Assembly: GCF_014837045.1 (NCBI RefSeq)
Contig: NZ_JACSPR010000012.1
Span: 10,217 to 74,216, forward strand
Length of the DNA: 64,000 bases
Direction of reading: 5' to 3'
Origin: Corynebacterium gallinarum
GTDB lineage: Bacteria > Actinomycetota > Actinomycetes > Mycobacteriales > Mycobacteriaceae
Part shown: positions 19,044 through 28,423 of the stretch, piece by piece
Position numbering within the stretch: the first letter of the stretch is position 1
Layout: each line of letters starts with the position of its first letter
The notes under the pieces: generated by a model
What the model was told of the DNA's origin: nothing
Seen by the model: only the letters and a program-made list of their open reading frames with translations
Databases searched by the model: none
Program-made: the position numbers and the translations under genes

Positions 19044-20282
19044 TCAGGATCGCGGGGAATCACCTGCGCTTTCGGCCCTGTGTTCGGCAACCAGGCAGAC
19101 CCATGCCCACCGGCAGGCCAGCACCGTCACCACGAGCATGAGGAGGTTGCGCAGGGTGAGTACCACCACCGACAGCAGTGATGGTGGCGCTTCAATGAAG
19201 GAATCGAAGAGTAGGGGGAAGAACCAGGAGGTCAATCCGGCGGTGACCACCATGAGCACCCCGATGGCACGGGTGAGGCGGCCACCGTCGAGGGTGATCA
19301 TCACCGCGATGAGCGGACCGAACCACAACAGGTACTGCGGGGAGAACACCTTGGACGTCACCACGATCAGCAGGACCAGCGCCAGCCAGTAGGCGCGGGT
19401 GGCCACGGGCCGGGGCTCCCCGGTACCGAAAAAGCGGCGGGCGGTCACCACCAGAGCGGCGAGCGCCACACCCAGCGAGGCCACGCTCGACACGATCAGT
19501 GTGGCCCCCACGCCGGTGCCGAAGACCTCGAAGCTTTTCGACGACGCATACGTGACGCTCCATCTCGCATCGAACGCAGCCAGCCAGATGAAGGGAGTGG
19601 CCAGCAGTGTCTCCGACTGGAGACCGCGGTCCACCTGGTACTGCAGTGGGGAGACCACCCGCCACCACCCGGAGGTGACCAGGGTCAGCACCGCCAGGAT
19701 CAGGATGGCACCGGCCCACCAGGCGAGCCGGGCCCAGGTCCCGCGGTTGCGCCACGGCCCCACCAACCCCGTGGCCAGCGCCAACGGCCAGAGTTTCACC
19801 GCGGTGGCCACACCGAGGAATACTGCGGCGATCCGGGAGTTCTTCCCGATCCATACCGCGGCCCCGGCGACCAGGACACCGGGCAGAAGATCCAACCGGG
19901 CGATCATCACCGGTCCGATGAACATTCCGAACAGGATCCAGAAGGAGAAACCCCACCACGCATCCCGTCGGTGATCCCCTCCGGCGCACCGCCGGGCGAG
20001 CCAGCCTGAGAGTGCGGCATCCAGGAGCAGACAGAAGGCGATGACCCCCAGGGTGAAGGAATCCAACCCCTCGGTGAGCCATCCGATCATCCGCAGCGGT
20101 ATGACCGTGGCATCCGGGTATTCCACCAGGGCACGCCCACCGACGGACTCCTTCTCCACCCCCTCCAGGTAGTAACGGACATCGCCCCACTGTTCGTGCT
20201 GTCGCAGGGAGAACCAGACCATGATCAGCCTGGTCGCCACCCAGGAGACAGTGGTCAGGAGGAGGGATGCGCGTCGGGACAT
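19044..20282 (-). CDS. GT87-family membrane glycosyltransferase (DUF2029)
   Basis: A 412-residue polytopic membrane protein with about ten hydrophobic segments. The arrangement fits the GT87/GT-C polyprenol-phosphate-mannose-dependent mannosyltransferases of Corynebacteriales: a short N-terminus, a charged segment with DVRYYLEG in the first periplasmic loop, ATAVKLWPLAL in the middle, and SKVFSPQYLLWFGPL near the C-terminus. Such enzymes build mannans, lipomannan or lipoarabinomannan outside the membrane. The acceptor cannot be named from sequence alone. ATG 20282 (MSRRASLL) is preferred over 20309. Confidence 0.83.
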   Translation of the reverse strand: MSRRASLLLTTVSWVATRLIMVWFSLRQHEQWGDVRYYLEGVEKESVGGRALVEYPDATVIPLRMIGWLTEGLDSFTLGVIAFCLLLDAALSGWLARRCAGGDHRRDAWWGFSFWILFGMFIGPVMIARLDLLPGVLVAGAAVWIGKNSRIAAVFLGVATAVKLWPLALATGLVGPWRNRGTWARLAWWAGAILILAVLTLVTSGWWRVVSPLQYQVDRGLQSETLLATPFIWLAAFDARWSVTYASSKSFEVFGTGVGATLIVSSVASLGVALAALVVTARRFFGTGEPRPVATRAYWLALVLLIVVTSKVFSPQYLLWFGPLIAVMITLDGGRLTRAIGVLMVVTAGLTSWFFPLLFDSFIEAPPSLLSVVVLTLRNLLMLVVTVLACRWAWVCLVAEHRAESAGDSPRS

Positions 20283-20454
20283 AGCGGAAATCCTAGTGAA
20301 CGCCACCACACCGGGTGGTTACTGCCTGGGTCTTGTCATGCGCACCATCGTTGCAGGTGGGTGGAGAGGTGCTTTAACCTGGAGAAATCACGTCACCATC
20401 CACAACCGGACTATGAAGACGGCCCCCTGGGTGGGCCAGCACAGGAGGACACCG

Positions 20455-21402
20455 ATGACGCGGCAACTGGCACTGAGGGCAACGACGATCCTGACGATGG
20501 CGATCCTCACCACCTCAGCCGGTGGGGTGATGGCGTCCGCACAGGAATCCACCGTCCCGGGTTCCGTCGGGCAGCGACTCACACAGACATCCACGGACCT
20601 CATGCCGGCAATCCGCACCCCGGCGACCACCGCCCGTGCCTATGTCGCCTTCGGTGATTCCTTTGCCGCCAACCCTGAGATTCCCCTGCAGATGATCGGC
20701 CTGCTCAACCGGGAATGTGTACAGAGTCCCCAGGGCTACCCGGAACGGGTGGGCAGGGAGGCGTTCGAAGGGGATTACGCCAACTACACCTGTAATAACG
20801 CGACCCTGTCAGGTACTGCCGGACGTGGCGTCATCGACATGATCCACCAGGCGCAGGCCAACGGCGATCTCGGGGCTGACACCCGATTGGTAACCCTCGG
20901 CGCCGGGGGTGCGGATGACTGGAATCCCCAGCTGGGTGGCCTGCCTGATTTCGGTGCGGTTTTCGGTGGTCAGAACGTCACGCAGGCCGCATGGACGACC
21001 AGGATGACCCCGGTGCTGGAGGCGCTGCGGGCGGCGGCCCCACAGGCCCGGGTGATGTTCATCGGCTACCCGGAGATCGACGACGGCAGGGGAGGGGTCT
21101 GCGTGCTCAACATCAGCGATGGGCCCGGTGGCAGCAGTGACACCAACCTCCCGGTCGCCGTGCCGGTGCGGATCGGGGAGCTGCTGGATACCATCAACCG
21201 TCACGCAGCCGGCAATGAGCAGCTGGGATACGAGTTTGTGGATACGGATGTCCCGGGGACGGGCACCTGCGCGGATCCCTCCCGACAGTGGGTCCGCGCC
21301 GTTGTTGACCTCCCCGGGGCAGGCGATGGGCTGCGGATGCCGGTCCATCCCAGTGCCCTGGGTGAGCGGGGGATGGCCGACCTCATCATCTCCCGCCTCT
21401 AG
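20455..21402 (+). CDS. Secreted SGNH/GDSL-type hydrolase
   Basis: A 315-residue exported esterase-like protein. A signal peptide covers residues 1-30 (hydrophobic ATTILTMAILTTSAGGVM, then ASAQES). Block I is GDSF with S69, block III-like residues lie in TLGAGGADDWNP, and the C-terminal VHPSALGERG supplies the block V histidine. Several cysteines suggest disulfides outside the cell. The ribosome-binding site GGAGGA precedes ATG 20455. The stop overlaps the pncB stop in a shared CTAG. Confidence 0.85.
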   Translation: MTRQLALRATTILTMAILTTSAGGVMASAQESTVPGSVGQRLTQTSTDLMPAIRTPATTARAYVAFGDSFAANPEIPLQMIGLLNRECVQSPQGYPERVGREAFEGDYANYTCNNATLSGTAGRGVIDMIHQAQANGDLGADTRLVTLGAGGADDWNPQLGGLPDFGAVFGGQNVTQAAWTTRMTPVLEALRAAAPQARVMFIGYPEIDDGRGGVCVLNISDGPGGSSDTNLPVAVPVRIGELLDTINRHAAGNEQLGYEFVDTDVPGTGTCADPSRQWVRAVVDLPGAGDGLRMPVHPSALGERGMADLIISRL

Positions 21403-22733
21403 GCGGGGAAACCGGTGAACCGGGTGTGCAGGACCGGCTCATCGCGGGACAGTGCCAGACCCTCCCAGGGCAGGGTCACCAGCTGATCAGCCAGGTAGGA
21501 CCGTGACTGCTCCAGGGTGGGCAGGCCGTCGACCGCCTGCCCATCCCGCATGAGGGGAATGGTCAGATCCAGGGTGGCCAGCTTCCCGGTGTCCGGGCGC
21601 TCGGAGTGGTACGGGTAGACGATCTCCTCGATGGCGGTGCCGGTGGAACGGTGGGTGCGCACCGCCTTCTTTGTTCCCCCGTGGCTGGCCTTGTTGCGTG
21701 ACCGCTTGGCCACCGGGTGACCGTCGACCTCCACCAGCTTGTACACCAGGCCCGCGGTGGGGGCACCGGACCCGGTGACCACGGAGGTGCCCACGCCGAA
21801 CACATCGACCGGTTCACCGCGCAGACCTGCGATGGTGAACTCATCCAGGTCGGAGGACACCACGATCTTGGTGTTGTGGGCACCCAGATCATCGAGCTGT
21901 TTGCGGACCTGACGCGCCAGGACACCCAGATCACCGGAGTCGATCCGGACCCCGCCGAGGTCGGTGCCGGCGACCTCGATGGCCGTCTCCACACCCCGGG
22001 CGATGTCATAGGTGTCCACCAGCAGGGTGGTCTCCGCGCCGAGCTGATCCACCTGCGAGCGGAAGGCCGCGGCCTCGTTCGGGGTGCCGTCCTCGTTGAT
22101 GTGCAGCAGGGTCCACGCATGCGCCGAGGTGCCCGAGGCAGGGATGCCGTAGCGGAACGCCGCCTCCAGGTTGGAGGTGGCGGAGAACCCGGCGAGGTAG
22201 GCGGCGCGGGAGGCGGTCACAGCCGCGTACTCATGGGTGCGGCGTGACCCCATCTCGATGATCGGTCGGCCATCGGCGGCGGTGACCATTCGGGCGGCCG
22301 CCGAGGCGACGGCGGAATCCGCGTTCATGATGGACAGGATGACCGTCTCCAGCACCACGCATTCCGCGAAGGTGCCACGCACGGTGAGCAGCGGGGAGTG
22401 GGGGAAGTAGAGTTCGCCCTCGCGGTACCCGTCGATCTGGCCGGTGAAGCGGTAGCTGGCCAGGAAGTCACGGGTACGCTGATCCAGGAAATCAAGATCT
22501 GCGAGTTGTTCGGCGGTGAAGGTGAAGTCCTTCACTGCGTGGAGTACCCGGGCGGTTCCGGCCACCACGCCGTAACGGCGTTCATTGGGCAGACGACGGC
22601 TGAAGACCTCGAAGGTGACCTGGCGGTCGGCGGTGCCGTCCGCGAGCGCGGCCTGGAGCATGGTGAGCTCGTACTTATCGGTCAACAGTGCCGTTGACCT
22701 CTCTGGTGGGATGGAGGATGCGGTTGATTTCAC
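21399..22733 (-). CDS. pncB: Nicotinate phosphoribosyltransferase
   Basis: A 444-residue enzyme that joins nicotinate and PRPP to make nicotinate mononucleotide. N-terminal LLTDKYELTML is the family hallmark. Further conserved stretches are MGSRRTHEYAA, LVDTYDIARGVETAIE, GVRIDSGDLGVLARQVR and DVFGVGTSVVTGSGAPT. The start codon is GTG. With pncA and nadE in the same window it reconstructs nicotinamide salvage except NadD. Confidence 0.95.
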   Translation of the reverse strand: MKSTASSIPPERSTALLTDKYELTMLQAALADGTADRQVTFEVFSRRLPNERRYGVVAGTARVLHAVKDFTFTAEQLADLDFLDQRTRDFLASYRFTGQIDGYREGELYFPHSPLLTVRGTFAECVVLETVILSIMNADSAVASAAARMVTAADGRPIIEMGSRRTHEYAAVTASRAAYLAGFSATSNLEAAFRYGIPASGTSAHAWTLLHINEDGTPNEAAAFRSQVDQLGAETTLLVDTYDIARGVETAIEVAGTDLGGVRIDSGDLGVLARQVRKQLDDLGAHNTKIVVSSDLDEFTIAGLRGEPVDVFGVGTSVVTGSGAPTAGLVYKLVEVDGHPVAKRSRNKASHGGTKKAVRTHRSTGTAIEEIVYPYHSERPDTGKLATLDLTIPLMRDGQAVDGLPTLEQSRSYLADQLVTLPWEGLALSRDEPVLHTRFTGFPA

Positions 22734-22754
22734 CCCTTCGATCCTACGGAAAAG

Positions 22755-23279
22755 CTACCGTTGTCTGAACTGCACCACGGCATAGGTGGTTCCGGCTGTT
22801 TCGGCGATCCCGATTCCGATCTCCCGGTTATCGGGATGCATCAGTGCGTCGTAGTTCGGACGATCCTGCCTCCACAGCTCGAGGAAGTTGTCCACGGTGG
22901 CCTTGTCGGTGTCCTGCTTGGCCTGGAGCATGAGGATGCGCCCGGCACCGGCGGTGGCCACGTCGTTACCACCCGCGGTGGCATTCGCCACGGCCTGCCG
23001 CTGGGCACTGGCATGCAGTTCGAGGTCGAAATCGACCGGGATGTCCCGGTGGTAGTTGATCGCCCGGAGCAGGTCGGTGCGCATCTGTTCATTGACCACC
23101 GGTTGCGGGGTGTCACCATCGGAATCATCCAGACCGGTGAGCACTGTGGCGACGGTGATGACCAGCGTCAACAGGACCGACAGGATGGGTACCAGATTGC
23201 TCAGGGAATCAACCACCGTGCCGTTGGTGATGCCGAGTCTGCGGATCGCAGCCCTGATCTGGGAATCGAGATCCTGCAT
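22755..23279 (-). CDS. Membrane-anchored CAP/SCP-like protein
   Basis: A 174-residue protein with one hydrophobic segment at about residues 30-48, followed by an extracytoplasmic domain. That domain ([12 protein letters not shown], later [19 protein letters not shown] and TTYAVVQF) resembles the CAP/SCP1 fold of secreted cysteine-poor proteins. Function unknown. ATG 23279 has GGGAGG seven bases upstream and is preferred to the codon at 23300. Confidence 0.65.
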   Translation of the reverse strand: MQDLDSQIRAAIRRLGITNGTVVDSLSNLVPILSVLLTLVITVATVLTGLDDSDGDTPQPVVNEQMRTDLLRAINYHRDIPVDFDLELHASAQRQAVANATAGGNDVATAGAGRILMLQAKQDTDKATVDNFLELWRQDRPNYDALMHPDNREIGIGIAETAGTTYAVVQFRQR

Positions 23280-23557
23280 CAAGTCGACCTCCCGTCGCAC
23301 GCCTGTCGTGTTATTGGTCTAACGATAACAGAGCACGGGTACCCGGTCGAAGAAAACCCCAGGTAGGACCAGTGCTGTCACCACGGCGGTGGATTATCGG
23401 TGACGTGCCCTGCACCCGCGTGAGGGAGTTGACTAGGCTGATTCATATGAATGGCCTGCATCACGTCCACTGCCACGGGGCTGTTGACACACCCGACCTG
23501 CCCCCGGCGTTCGCAGAATCGGACACCGGGGTGGTGGGGGCATCCGGAGTGTCACCC

Positions 23558-23863
23558 GTGTGTTCGTCACCGTCCGCACCCACCGCCGAACCCGATGTGG
23601 AGATGGATGTCCACACCGTCTCCAGCGAGAATCTGCCCTGGTTGTGCATCGTCTGGGATGATCCGGTGAACCTGATGAGTTATGTCACCTACGTCTTCCA
23701 GACGGTGCTCGGTTACAGCAGGAAACGCGCCAATGAGCTGATGATGCAGGTGCACACCGAGGGCAAGGCCGTGGTCAGCTCCGGGGAGAAGGACAAGGTT
23801 GAAGGTGACGTGAAAAAGCTTCACGTCGCGGGCCTGTGGGCAACGATGCAGCAGGCCGGATAG
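23558..23863 (+). CDS. clpS: ATP-dependent Clp protease adaptor ClpS
   Basis: About 101 residues. ClpS hands N-degron substrates to ClpC/ClpA. The core [24 protein letters not shown] contains the conserved N-end binding residues (D-D-P-N and M), followed by [21 protein letters not shown] 23558 gives the usual actinobacterial length with GGAG at good spacing. The frame is open to an ATG at 23447, so an extended form of 138 residues is possible. The downstream DUF2017, P1 peptidase and rhomboid genes follow closely, suggesting one operon. Confidence 0.92.
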   Translation: MCSSPSAPTAEPDVEMDVHTVSSENLPWLCIVWDDPVNLMSYVTYVFQTVLGYSRKRANELMMQVHTEGKAVVSSGEKDKVEGDVKKLHVAGLWATMQQAG

Positions 23864-23874
23864 GGGATTATTAC

Positions 23875-24417
23875 ATGCAGCCATGGAAGCGCAGGAAGGC
23901 GCTCATGAGACCTGCCCGGTACACCTGTGTGCTGGAGCCGATGGAACGTGAGGTGCTGGGCAATCTGTCCGCGGTGGTGCTGGAGGCCCTGATCCACCGC
24001 GCGCAGGCCGTGCCGAAGGATCCCTTGGCTGAGATGACCGGCATCCCGAGCGGACACAAGGAGGCACCCCGGGATCCAGCCCTGGCCCGGTTGCTCCCGG
24101 ATTTCCAGCAGGAGGGCGATGAGGAGTACGACGGCGACAACTCGCTGCTGCGTTCCCTCCACGAAAATGACATCACCCGGCAGAAGATCGCGAACCTGCA
24201 GGTCATCAACTCGGCACTCGGGCCGGATGGCAATGTCGCGGTGTCGGTCCCCGAGGAGGAGGCCCACGCCTGGCTGGCGGGACTCAATGACATCCGCCTC
24301 TACCTGGCTTCCGGGGAGCTCAAGGGTGGGGAGGCACAGGAGGAAGACCGCGAGAGTCTCATCCAGTGGCTGGCCTACAACCAGGAAACCCTGCTGGATG
24401 CGATGGTGGGATCCTGA
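23875..24417 (+). CDS. DUF2017 family protein
   Basis: A 180-residue soluble, acidic protein with no motif of known function. YTCVLEPMEREVLGNLSAVV near the N-terminus and the C-terminal WLAYNQETLLDAM mark the actinobacterial DUF2017 family. It starts 11 bases after clpS, and the family is regularly found behind clpS, so a link to Clp proteolysis is a reasonable guess. That is inference from context. Confidence 0.85.
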   Translation: MQPWKRRKALMRPARYTCVLEPMEREVLGNLSAVVLEALIHRAQAVPKDPLAEMTGIPSGHKEAPRDPALARLLPDFQQEGDEEYDGDNSLLRSLHENDITRQKIANLQVINSALGPDGNVAVSVPEEEAHAWLAGLNDIRLYLASGELKGGEAQEEDRESLIQWLAYNQETLLDAMVGS

Positions 24418-24418
24418 G

Positions 24419-25372
24419 ATGACCCCCGTCGGCGGAATGCTGTGCGATGTCCCCGGAATACACCTGGGCCATGCCACCTCCCACGACACCGGTGTGACCG
24501 TGGTGGTGGCACCGGGTGGTGCCTTCGCTGGGGTGGATGTCCGTGGCGGGGGACCTGGGACCCGGGAGACCGACCTGTTGGAACCCCACAACACCGTGCA
24601 GCAGGTCCATGCCGTTGCCCTGTGCGGTGGATCAGCGTACGGACTGGCCGCCGCCGATGGGGTGATGTATGCACTGGAGGAACGCGGTATCGGCTTCCCG
24701 GTTCTGGGGCCGGACCGGCTGGGGCCGATCGTCCCGATCGTGCCAGCCGCGGTGATCTTCGACCTGCTGGTCGGTGATCCCACCAACCGTCCCACCCGTG
24801 AGCACGGTTTCACCGCCGTCGAGAATGCACTGTCAGGCCACCAGTGTGATGTCTCCGGCAGCATCGGCGCCGGCACCGGGGCCACCGCCGGTCACCTGCG
24901 CGGCGGTTTCGGCCAGGCCTCCACCACAGTGGAGGAGTTTGTGGTGGCCGCAGGCATCGTGGCCAACCCGGTTGGGGAGGTCGTCGACCCGACAACCGGC
25001 ACCCTCCACGGGGCGCCGGGACGGGCGGCGGTGGACGTCGACAAGCTCGCTGCCGTGCCGCACCCAGCCGCGGACCTCAACACCACCATCGGTGTGATCG
25101 CTACCAACGCGCCCGTGACCAAGGCGCAGGCCAAACGGTTGGCACTGACCGGGCACGACGGCCTGGCGCGGGCGGTGCGTCCCTCGCATTCGCCGATGGA
25201 CGGCGACACCCTCTTCGCCCTGTCCACCGGGGATGGGACGGGCGTGGACGCGGTACTTCTGGCATCCTTGTGCGCAGCGGCTGCTGACTGCGTGCAGGAC
25301 GCCATTGTCGACGCCGTCACCTCCGCCAGCCCGGGCCACGGGCTGACCACCTACCGAGAACTGATCCCATGA
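24419..25372 (+). CDS. P1 (S58) family peptidase
   Basis: A 317-residue protein of the DmpA/ornithine acetyltransferase-like Ntn fold. GVTVVVAPGGAFAGVDVRGG, ALCGGSAYGLAAADG and IGAGTGATAGHLRGG are family landmarks, as is the stretch IATNAPVTKAQAKRLAL where self-cleavage occurs in the family. Substrate unknown; relatives include aminopeptidases. It begins one base after the DUF2017 stop, and its stop overlaps the rhomboid start codon (ATGA). Confidence 0.85.
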   Translation: MTPVGGMLCDVPGIHLGHATSHDTGVTVVVAPGGAFAGVDVRGGGPGTRETDLLEPHNTVQQVHAVALCGGSAYGLAAADGVMYALEERGIGFPVLGPDRLGPIVPIVPAAVIFDLLVGDPTNRPTREHGFTAVENALSGHQCDVSGSIGAGTGATAGHLRGGFGQASTTVEEFVVAAGIVANPVGEVVDPTTGTLHGAPGRAAVDVDKLAAVPHPAADLNTTIGVIATNAPVTKAQAKRLALTGHDGLARAVRPSHSPMDGDTLFALSTGDGTGVDAVLLASLCAAAADCVQDAIVDAVTSASPGHGLTTYRELIP

Positions 25373-26142
25373 GTTATAACAACTTTGGAAATTTCCCCTA
25401 CAACAACACCGGATTCGGTTCCAGCGGATTCACCCCACCCACCGGTGGACCCGTCAAACCCTGGCAGCGCCGCACACCCCAGATGGGGCAGCAGCTGAAG
25501 GACAAGTCCTCCATCCGAACGGGCCTGACCTTCGCGGTCGGCTTCGTGGTGGTGATCTGGGCGGTCCACTTCATCAACGTGCTCACCGGGGGTCTGCTCA
25601 ACTACTGGGGTATCCACCCCCTGGACACCAGCGCCCTGTGGCACATCTTCACCTCGCCGTTGCTGCACTCCAACATCGACCACCTCATGAGCAACACCGT
25701 GCCCGGCGCGATCTTCTGTTTCATCATCGGTATGAGCGGAAAACGGGTGTTCTGGGAGGTCACGCTGCTCACTGTGCTCATCGGCGGCATCGGCACCTGG
25801 CTGTTCGGTGGGGTGGGCACCAACCACATCGGCGCCTCCGGTCTGATCTACGGCTGGCTGGGATACCTCATCGTGCGTGGCCTGTTCAACCGGGATGTTA
25901 AACAGTTCCTCGTCGGCCTGGCACTGGCCTTCATCTACTCGGGTCTGTTCTGGGGCCTGCTACCCATCTACCCGGGTGTGTCCTGGCAGGCGCACCTGTT
26001 CGGTGGTGTCGGCGGTGTGGCCGCGGGTGCCTTCATCGCCTCCGATGACCCGGCGGCCCTGCGGGAACGGAAGCAACAGAAACAGTTGAAGAAACAGATG
26101 CGGAAACAGTTAAAGGATCAGGGCAGGCACCGGGGATACTGA
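25369..26142 (+). CDS. Rhomboid-family intramembrane serine protease
   Basis: A 257-residue membrane protein with six predicted helices between residues about 50 and 225. The catalytic dyad is visible: S157 in GASGLIYG and H209 in SWQAHLFGG. The HSNIDHLMSN motif of the family is present near residue 105. The N-terminus is a Gly/Asn/Pro-rich cytosolic tail and the C-terminus is strongly basic (KQQKQLKKQMRKQLK). It is translationally coupled to the upstream peptidase through an ATGA overlap. Confidence 0.9.
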   Translation: MSYNNFGNFPYNNTGFGSSGFTPPTGGPVKPWQRRTPQMGQQLKDKSSIRTGLTFAVGFVVVIWAVHFINVLTGGLLNYWGIHPLDTSALWHIFTSPLLHSNIDHLMSNTVPGAIFCFIIGMSGKRVFWEVTLLTVLIGGIGTWLFGGVGTNHIGASGLIYGWLGYLIVRGLFNRDVKQFLVGLALAFIYSGLFWGLLPIYPGVSWQAHLFGGVGGVAAGAFIASDDPAALRERKQQKQLKKQMRKQLKDQGRHRGY

Positions 26143-26215
26143 GAATACCTGCGAATTTCCGCATGTTCTGCGCACTGATCAGGGTGTGTTAACAGGACCC
26201 TCGATGGGCGGGCAG

Positions 26216-26230
26216 TAGTGAATGTCACTA
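26216..26230. promoter_or_regulatory. Palindrome before the MarR-type gene
   Basis: TAGTGA-ATG-TCACTA is a perfect 6-bp dyad with a 3-base spacer, 12 bases upstream of the regulator start. The size and place suit a MarR-type autoregulatory operator. Confidence 0.5.
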
Positions 26231-26242
26231 TCCTGGGTTGAC

Positions 26243-26743
26243 ATGACAAGCGAGAATACAGTTTCAGCGACTTCGGATGATGTCTGGTTGAACCAGGAGC
26301 AGCAGGACGTATGGCTGAACATCTGGTCCATGCGCGTATGGCTCCCCGCTCGCCTTGATGCCCAGCTGAAGAAGCAGAACGGCCTCAGCAACTTCGACTA
26401 CTTCGCCCTCGCACAGATCTCCATGGCTCCCGAGCGGCGTCTGCGCATGAGTGAACTGGCGGAGCTGTCCGACATGACCCTGTCCCACCTCTCGCGCGTG
26501 GTGACCCGTCTGGAGAAGGCCGGCTGGGTCCGCCGCGAACCCGATCCCACCGACGGCCGTGCCACCGTGGCGGTGCTCACCGAGGATGGGTGGGACAAGG
26601 TGGTGGAGGCCGCGCCGGGTCACGTCGGTGAGGTCCGTCGTCTCATCTTCGACAATCTCACCGATGAGGAACTCAAGGTTCTGGGGACCGCGATGGAGAA
26701 GATCATCGCCGCGCTCGACCCACCCCGGATGCCGAGGGTGTAG
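26243..26743 (+). CDS. MarR-family transcriptional regulator
   Basis: A 166-residue winged-helix regulator. The DNA-binding region (about residues 60-110) contains LRMSELAELSDMTLSHLSRVVTRLEKAGWVRRE followed by the wing DPTDGRATVAVLT, both typical of MarR. Flanking helices would form the dimer interface. Ligand and targets are unknown; the palindrome just upstream suggests autoregulation. ATG 26243 is chosen because it leaves the palindrome outside the coding region. Confidence 0.88.
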   Translation: MTSENTVSATSDDVWLNQEQQDVWLNIWSMRVWLPARLDAQLKKQNGLSNFDYFALAQISMAPERRLRMSELAELSDMTLSHLSRVVTRLEKAGWVRREPDPTDGRATVAVLTEDGWDKVVEAAPGHVGEVRRLIFDNLTDEELKVLGTAMEKIIAALDPPRMPRV

Positions 26744-26760
26744 CAGCCGGGGCAGTGGGA

Positions 26761-27396
26761 TCAGCTGATGTAGATCACGGCGTTGTCACCCGCGGTGCAG
26801 GTGACAAATTCTCCGTTGTCCACGCAGTCGACGTCGTAGGTCATGCCGGTCGCCGGGCTGGTGGCGCGCACCTGCCCGTTCAGTTCCCCGGTGTCCAGGT
26901 AGTAGCGGACGAAGGCATCCCGGACATTGAGCGCGAACCCCGGTGAGGTGGTCGAGGTGCCGGTGTAGACATTGTTGAGGTCCCCACCCGGGAGATTCTG
27001 GGTGGCGGCGTCGTTGACGGGGGAGTATCCGGCGGGCAGCGCCGGGGCGGTGGGGCGCCCGGCCGGGGTACCGGTGGGCTCGGCAGGTTCCGGGGTGGGT
27101 TCTGCTGCCGGTTCCGGGGCCTGCTCCGGGGTGACCTCCACGATCGGGGTCTCGGTGACCACCATGGTCTGGGGTGCGGGATCATCGGAACCGAGGCCGG
27201 AAACCACATAGGCCGCCGCACCCACGATGACCAGCAGCAACACCACGAGGATCCCCATGGTGATGCCGGTGGCGCGGGTGTTGCGTCGCACCGGCGCCAC
27301 GGTGATCTCCGAACCGTGCACACCGACCGGGGCCTCCATGCCCTCCTGGATCGCGGGGAATTCATCGGTATCGGGACCGGACCGCGCATCCGACAT
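26761..27396 (-). CDS. Single-pass membrane protein with proline-rich linker
   Basis: A 211-residue protein of unknown function. About 44 cytosolic residues are followed by a transmembrane helix ([18 protein letters not shown]), a Pro/Glu/Thr-rich linker (repeats of PEPAAEP type) and an extracytoplasmic domain of about 85 residues. That domain contains [14 protein letters not shown] and a cysteine pair ([13 protein letters not shown]). ATG 27396 has GAGGAC upstream. It is divergent from murI. Confidence 0.7.
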   Translation of the reverse strand: MSDARSGPDTDEFPAIQEGMEAPVGVHGSEITVAPVRRNTRATGITMGILVVLLLVIVGAAAYVVSGLGSDDPAPQTMVVTETPIVEVTPEQAPEPAAEPTPEPAEPTGTPAGRPTAPALPAGYSPVNDAATQNLPGGDLNNVYTGTSTTSPGFALNVRDAFVRYYLDTGELNGQVRATSPATGMTYDVDCVDNGEFVTCTAGDNAVIYIS

Positions 27397-27517
27397 GGGG
27401 GAGTGTCCTCTCGAGCAGCAGGGGGGTGGGGGTGTGTCCATATTGTGGCACATCCTGCCCACGACATCAGCTGGTGCCGTCTGGACCCGTGGTGGCGCAG
27501 GGCTATTATTGAACACT

Positions 27518-28360
27518 GTGACTGATTACGGTGCCTCAATGATCGAACGACCCATCCCGGGCGCGGATGCCCCCATCGGAATCTTCGACTCCGGGGTCGG
27601 GGGACTCACGGTGGCCCGCACGATCATCGACCAGCTGCCACACGAGTCGATCATCTACATCGGTGACACCGCCAACGGCCCCTACGGTCCGCTGCCCATC
27701 GCGCGCGTCCGTGAGCACGCCCTGCGCATCGCCGATGAACTGGTGGAGCGAGGCTGCAAGATGATCGTCATCGCCTGCAATACCGCCTCGGCGGCCTTCC
27801 TGCGCGACGCCCGGGAGCGTTACGACGTCCCCGTGGTCGAGGTCATCCTGCCCGCGGTACGCCGCGCGGTGGCCGCCACCCGCAACGGGAAGGTCGGTGT
27901 CATCGGCACCGTGGGCACCATCAACTCCGGGGCCTACCAGGATCTGTTCGCGGCGAGCCCCTCCATCGAGGTGCATGCCGCCGCCTGCCCCCGGTTCGTC
28001 GATTTCGTGGAACGCGGTATCACCTCCGGCCGGCAGATCCTCAACATCGCCGAGGGGTATCTCGAACCGCTCCAGGCACAGGGCGTGGACACCCTCGTGC
28101 TGGGGTGCACCCACTACCCGTTGCTCTCGGGTGTGATCCAGCTGGCGATGGGTGATCATGTCACGCTGGTCTCCAGCGCGGAGGAAACAGCCAAGGACGT
28201 GTTGCGCATCCTCAGCCAGAACGACCTCCTGGCGGATCCCAGCATGCACCCCGAGCCCACCTACAGTTTTGAATCCACCGGTGATCCGGAACTGTTCTCC
28301 CAGCTCAGTCGCAGGTTCCTCGGCCCGGTTGTGACCCAGATCCGTCACAATATGGTGTAA
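27518..28360 (+). CDS. murI: Glutamate racemase
   Basis: A 280-residue enzyme that supplies D-glutamate for peptidoglycan. The two catalytic cysteines are C87 in IACNTASA and C197 in LGCTHYPLL; the N-terminal [12 protein letters not shown] is the family hallmark. GTG 27518 lacks a clear ribosome-binding site but sits about ten bases after a TATTAT sequence, so a leaderless transcript is possible. ATG 27539 is an alternative start. The cpdA-like gene follows on the same strand. Confidence 0.93.
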   Translation: MTDYGASMIERPIPGADAPIGIFDSGVGGLTVARTIIDQLPHESIIYIGDTANGPYGPLPIARVREHALRIADELVERGCKMIVIACNTASAAFLRDARERYDVPVVEVILPAVRRAVAATRNGKVGVIGTVGTINSGAYQDLFAASPSIEVHAAACPRFVDFVERGITSGRQILNIAEGYLEPLQAQGVDTLVLGCTHYPLLSGVIQLAMGDHVTLVSSAEETAKDVLRILSQNDLLADPSMHPEPTYSFESTGDPELFSQLSRRFLGPVVTQIRHNMV

Positions 28361-28385
28361 GGGTTTGACTACAAAAAGGGTCAAA
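28329..28385. promoter_or_regulatory. Two dyads at the murI end, before the cpdA-like gene
   Basis: TTGTGAC-N8-GTCACAA (28329-28350) lies in the last codons of murI, and TTTGAC-N10-GTCAAA (28364-28385) lies in the 63-base gap. Both arms are perfect. The first resembles the CRP/GlxR half-sites but with a 10-base rather than 6-base spacer between TGTGA and TCACA. They may control the phosphodiesterase gene. Confidence 0.4.
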
Positions 28386-28423
28386 AGCGCGCACCTGGAC
28401 AGAACTCGTGGCAGAGTGGCCGT

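Noticed and set aside
17174..19141. A 655-codon frame opposite the DinG-type helicase
   Set aside because: No domain, Gly/Val/His-rich, and fully covered by a helicase gene with all expected motifs.
28330..28349. GlxR site at the end of murI
   Set aside because: TGTGA and TCACA are present, but 10 bases lie between them instead of 6, which does not fit the CRP family.
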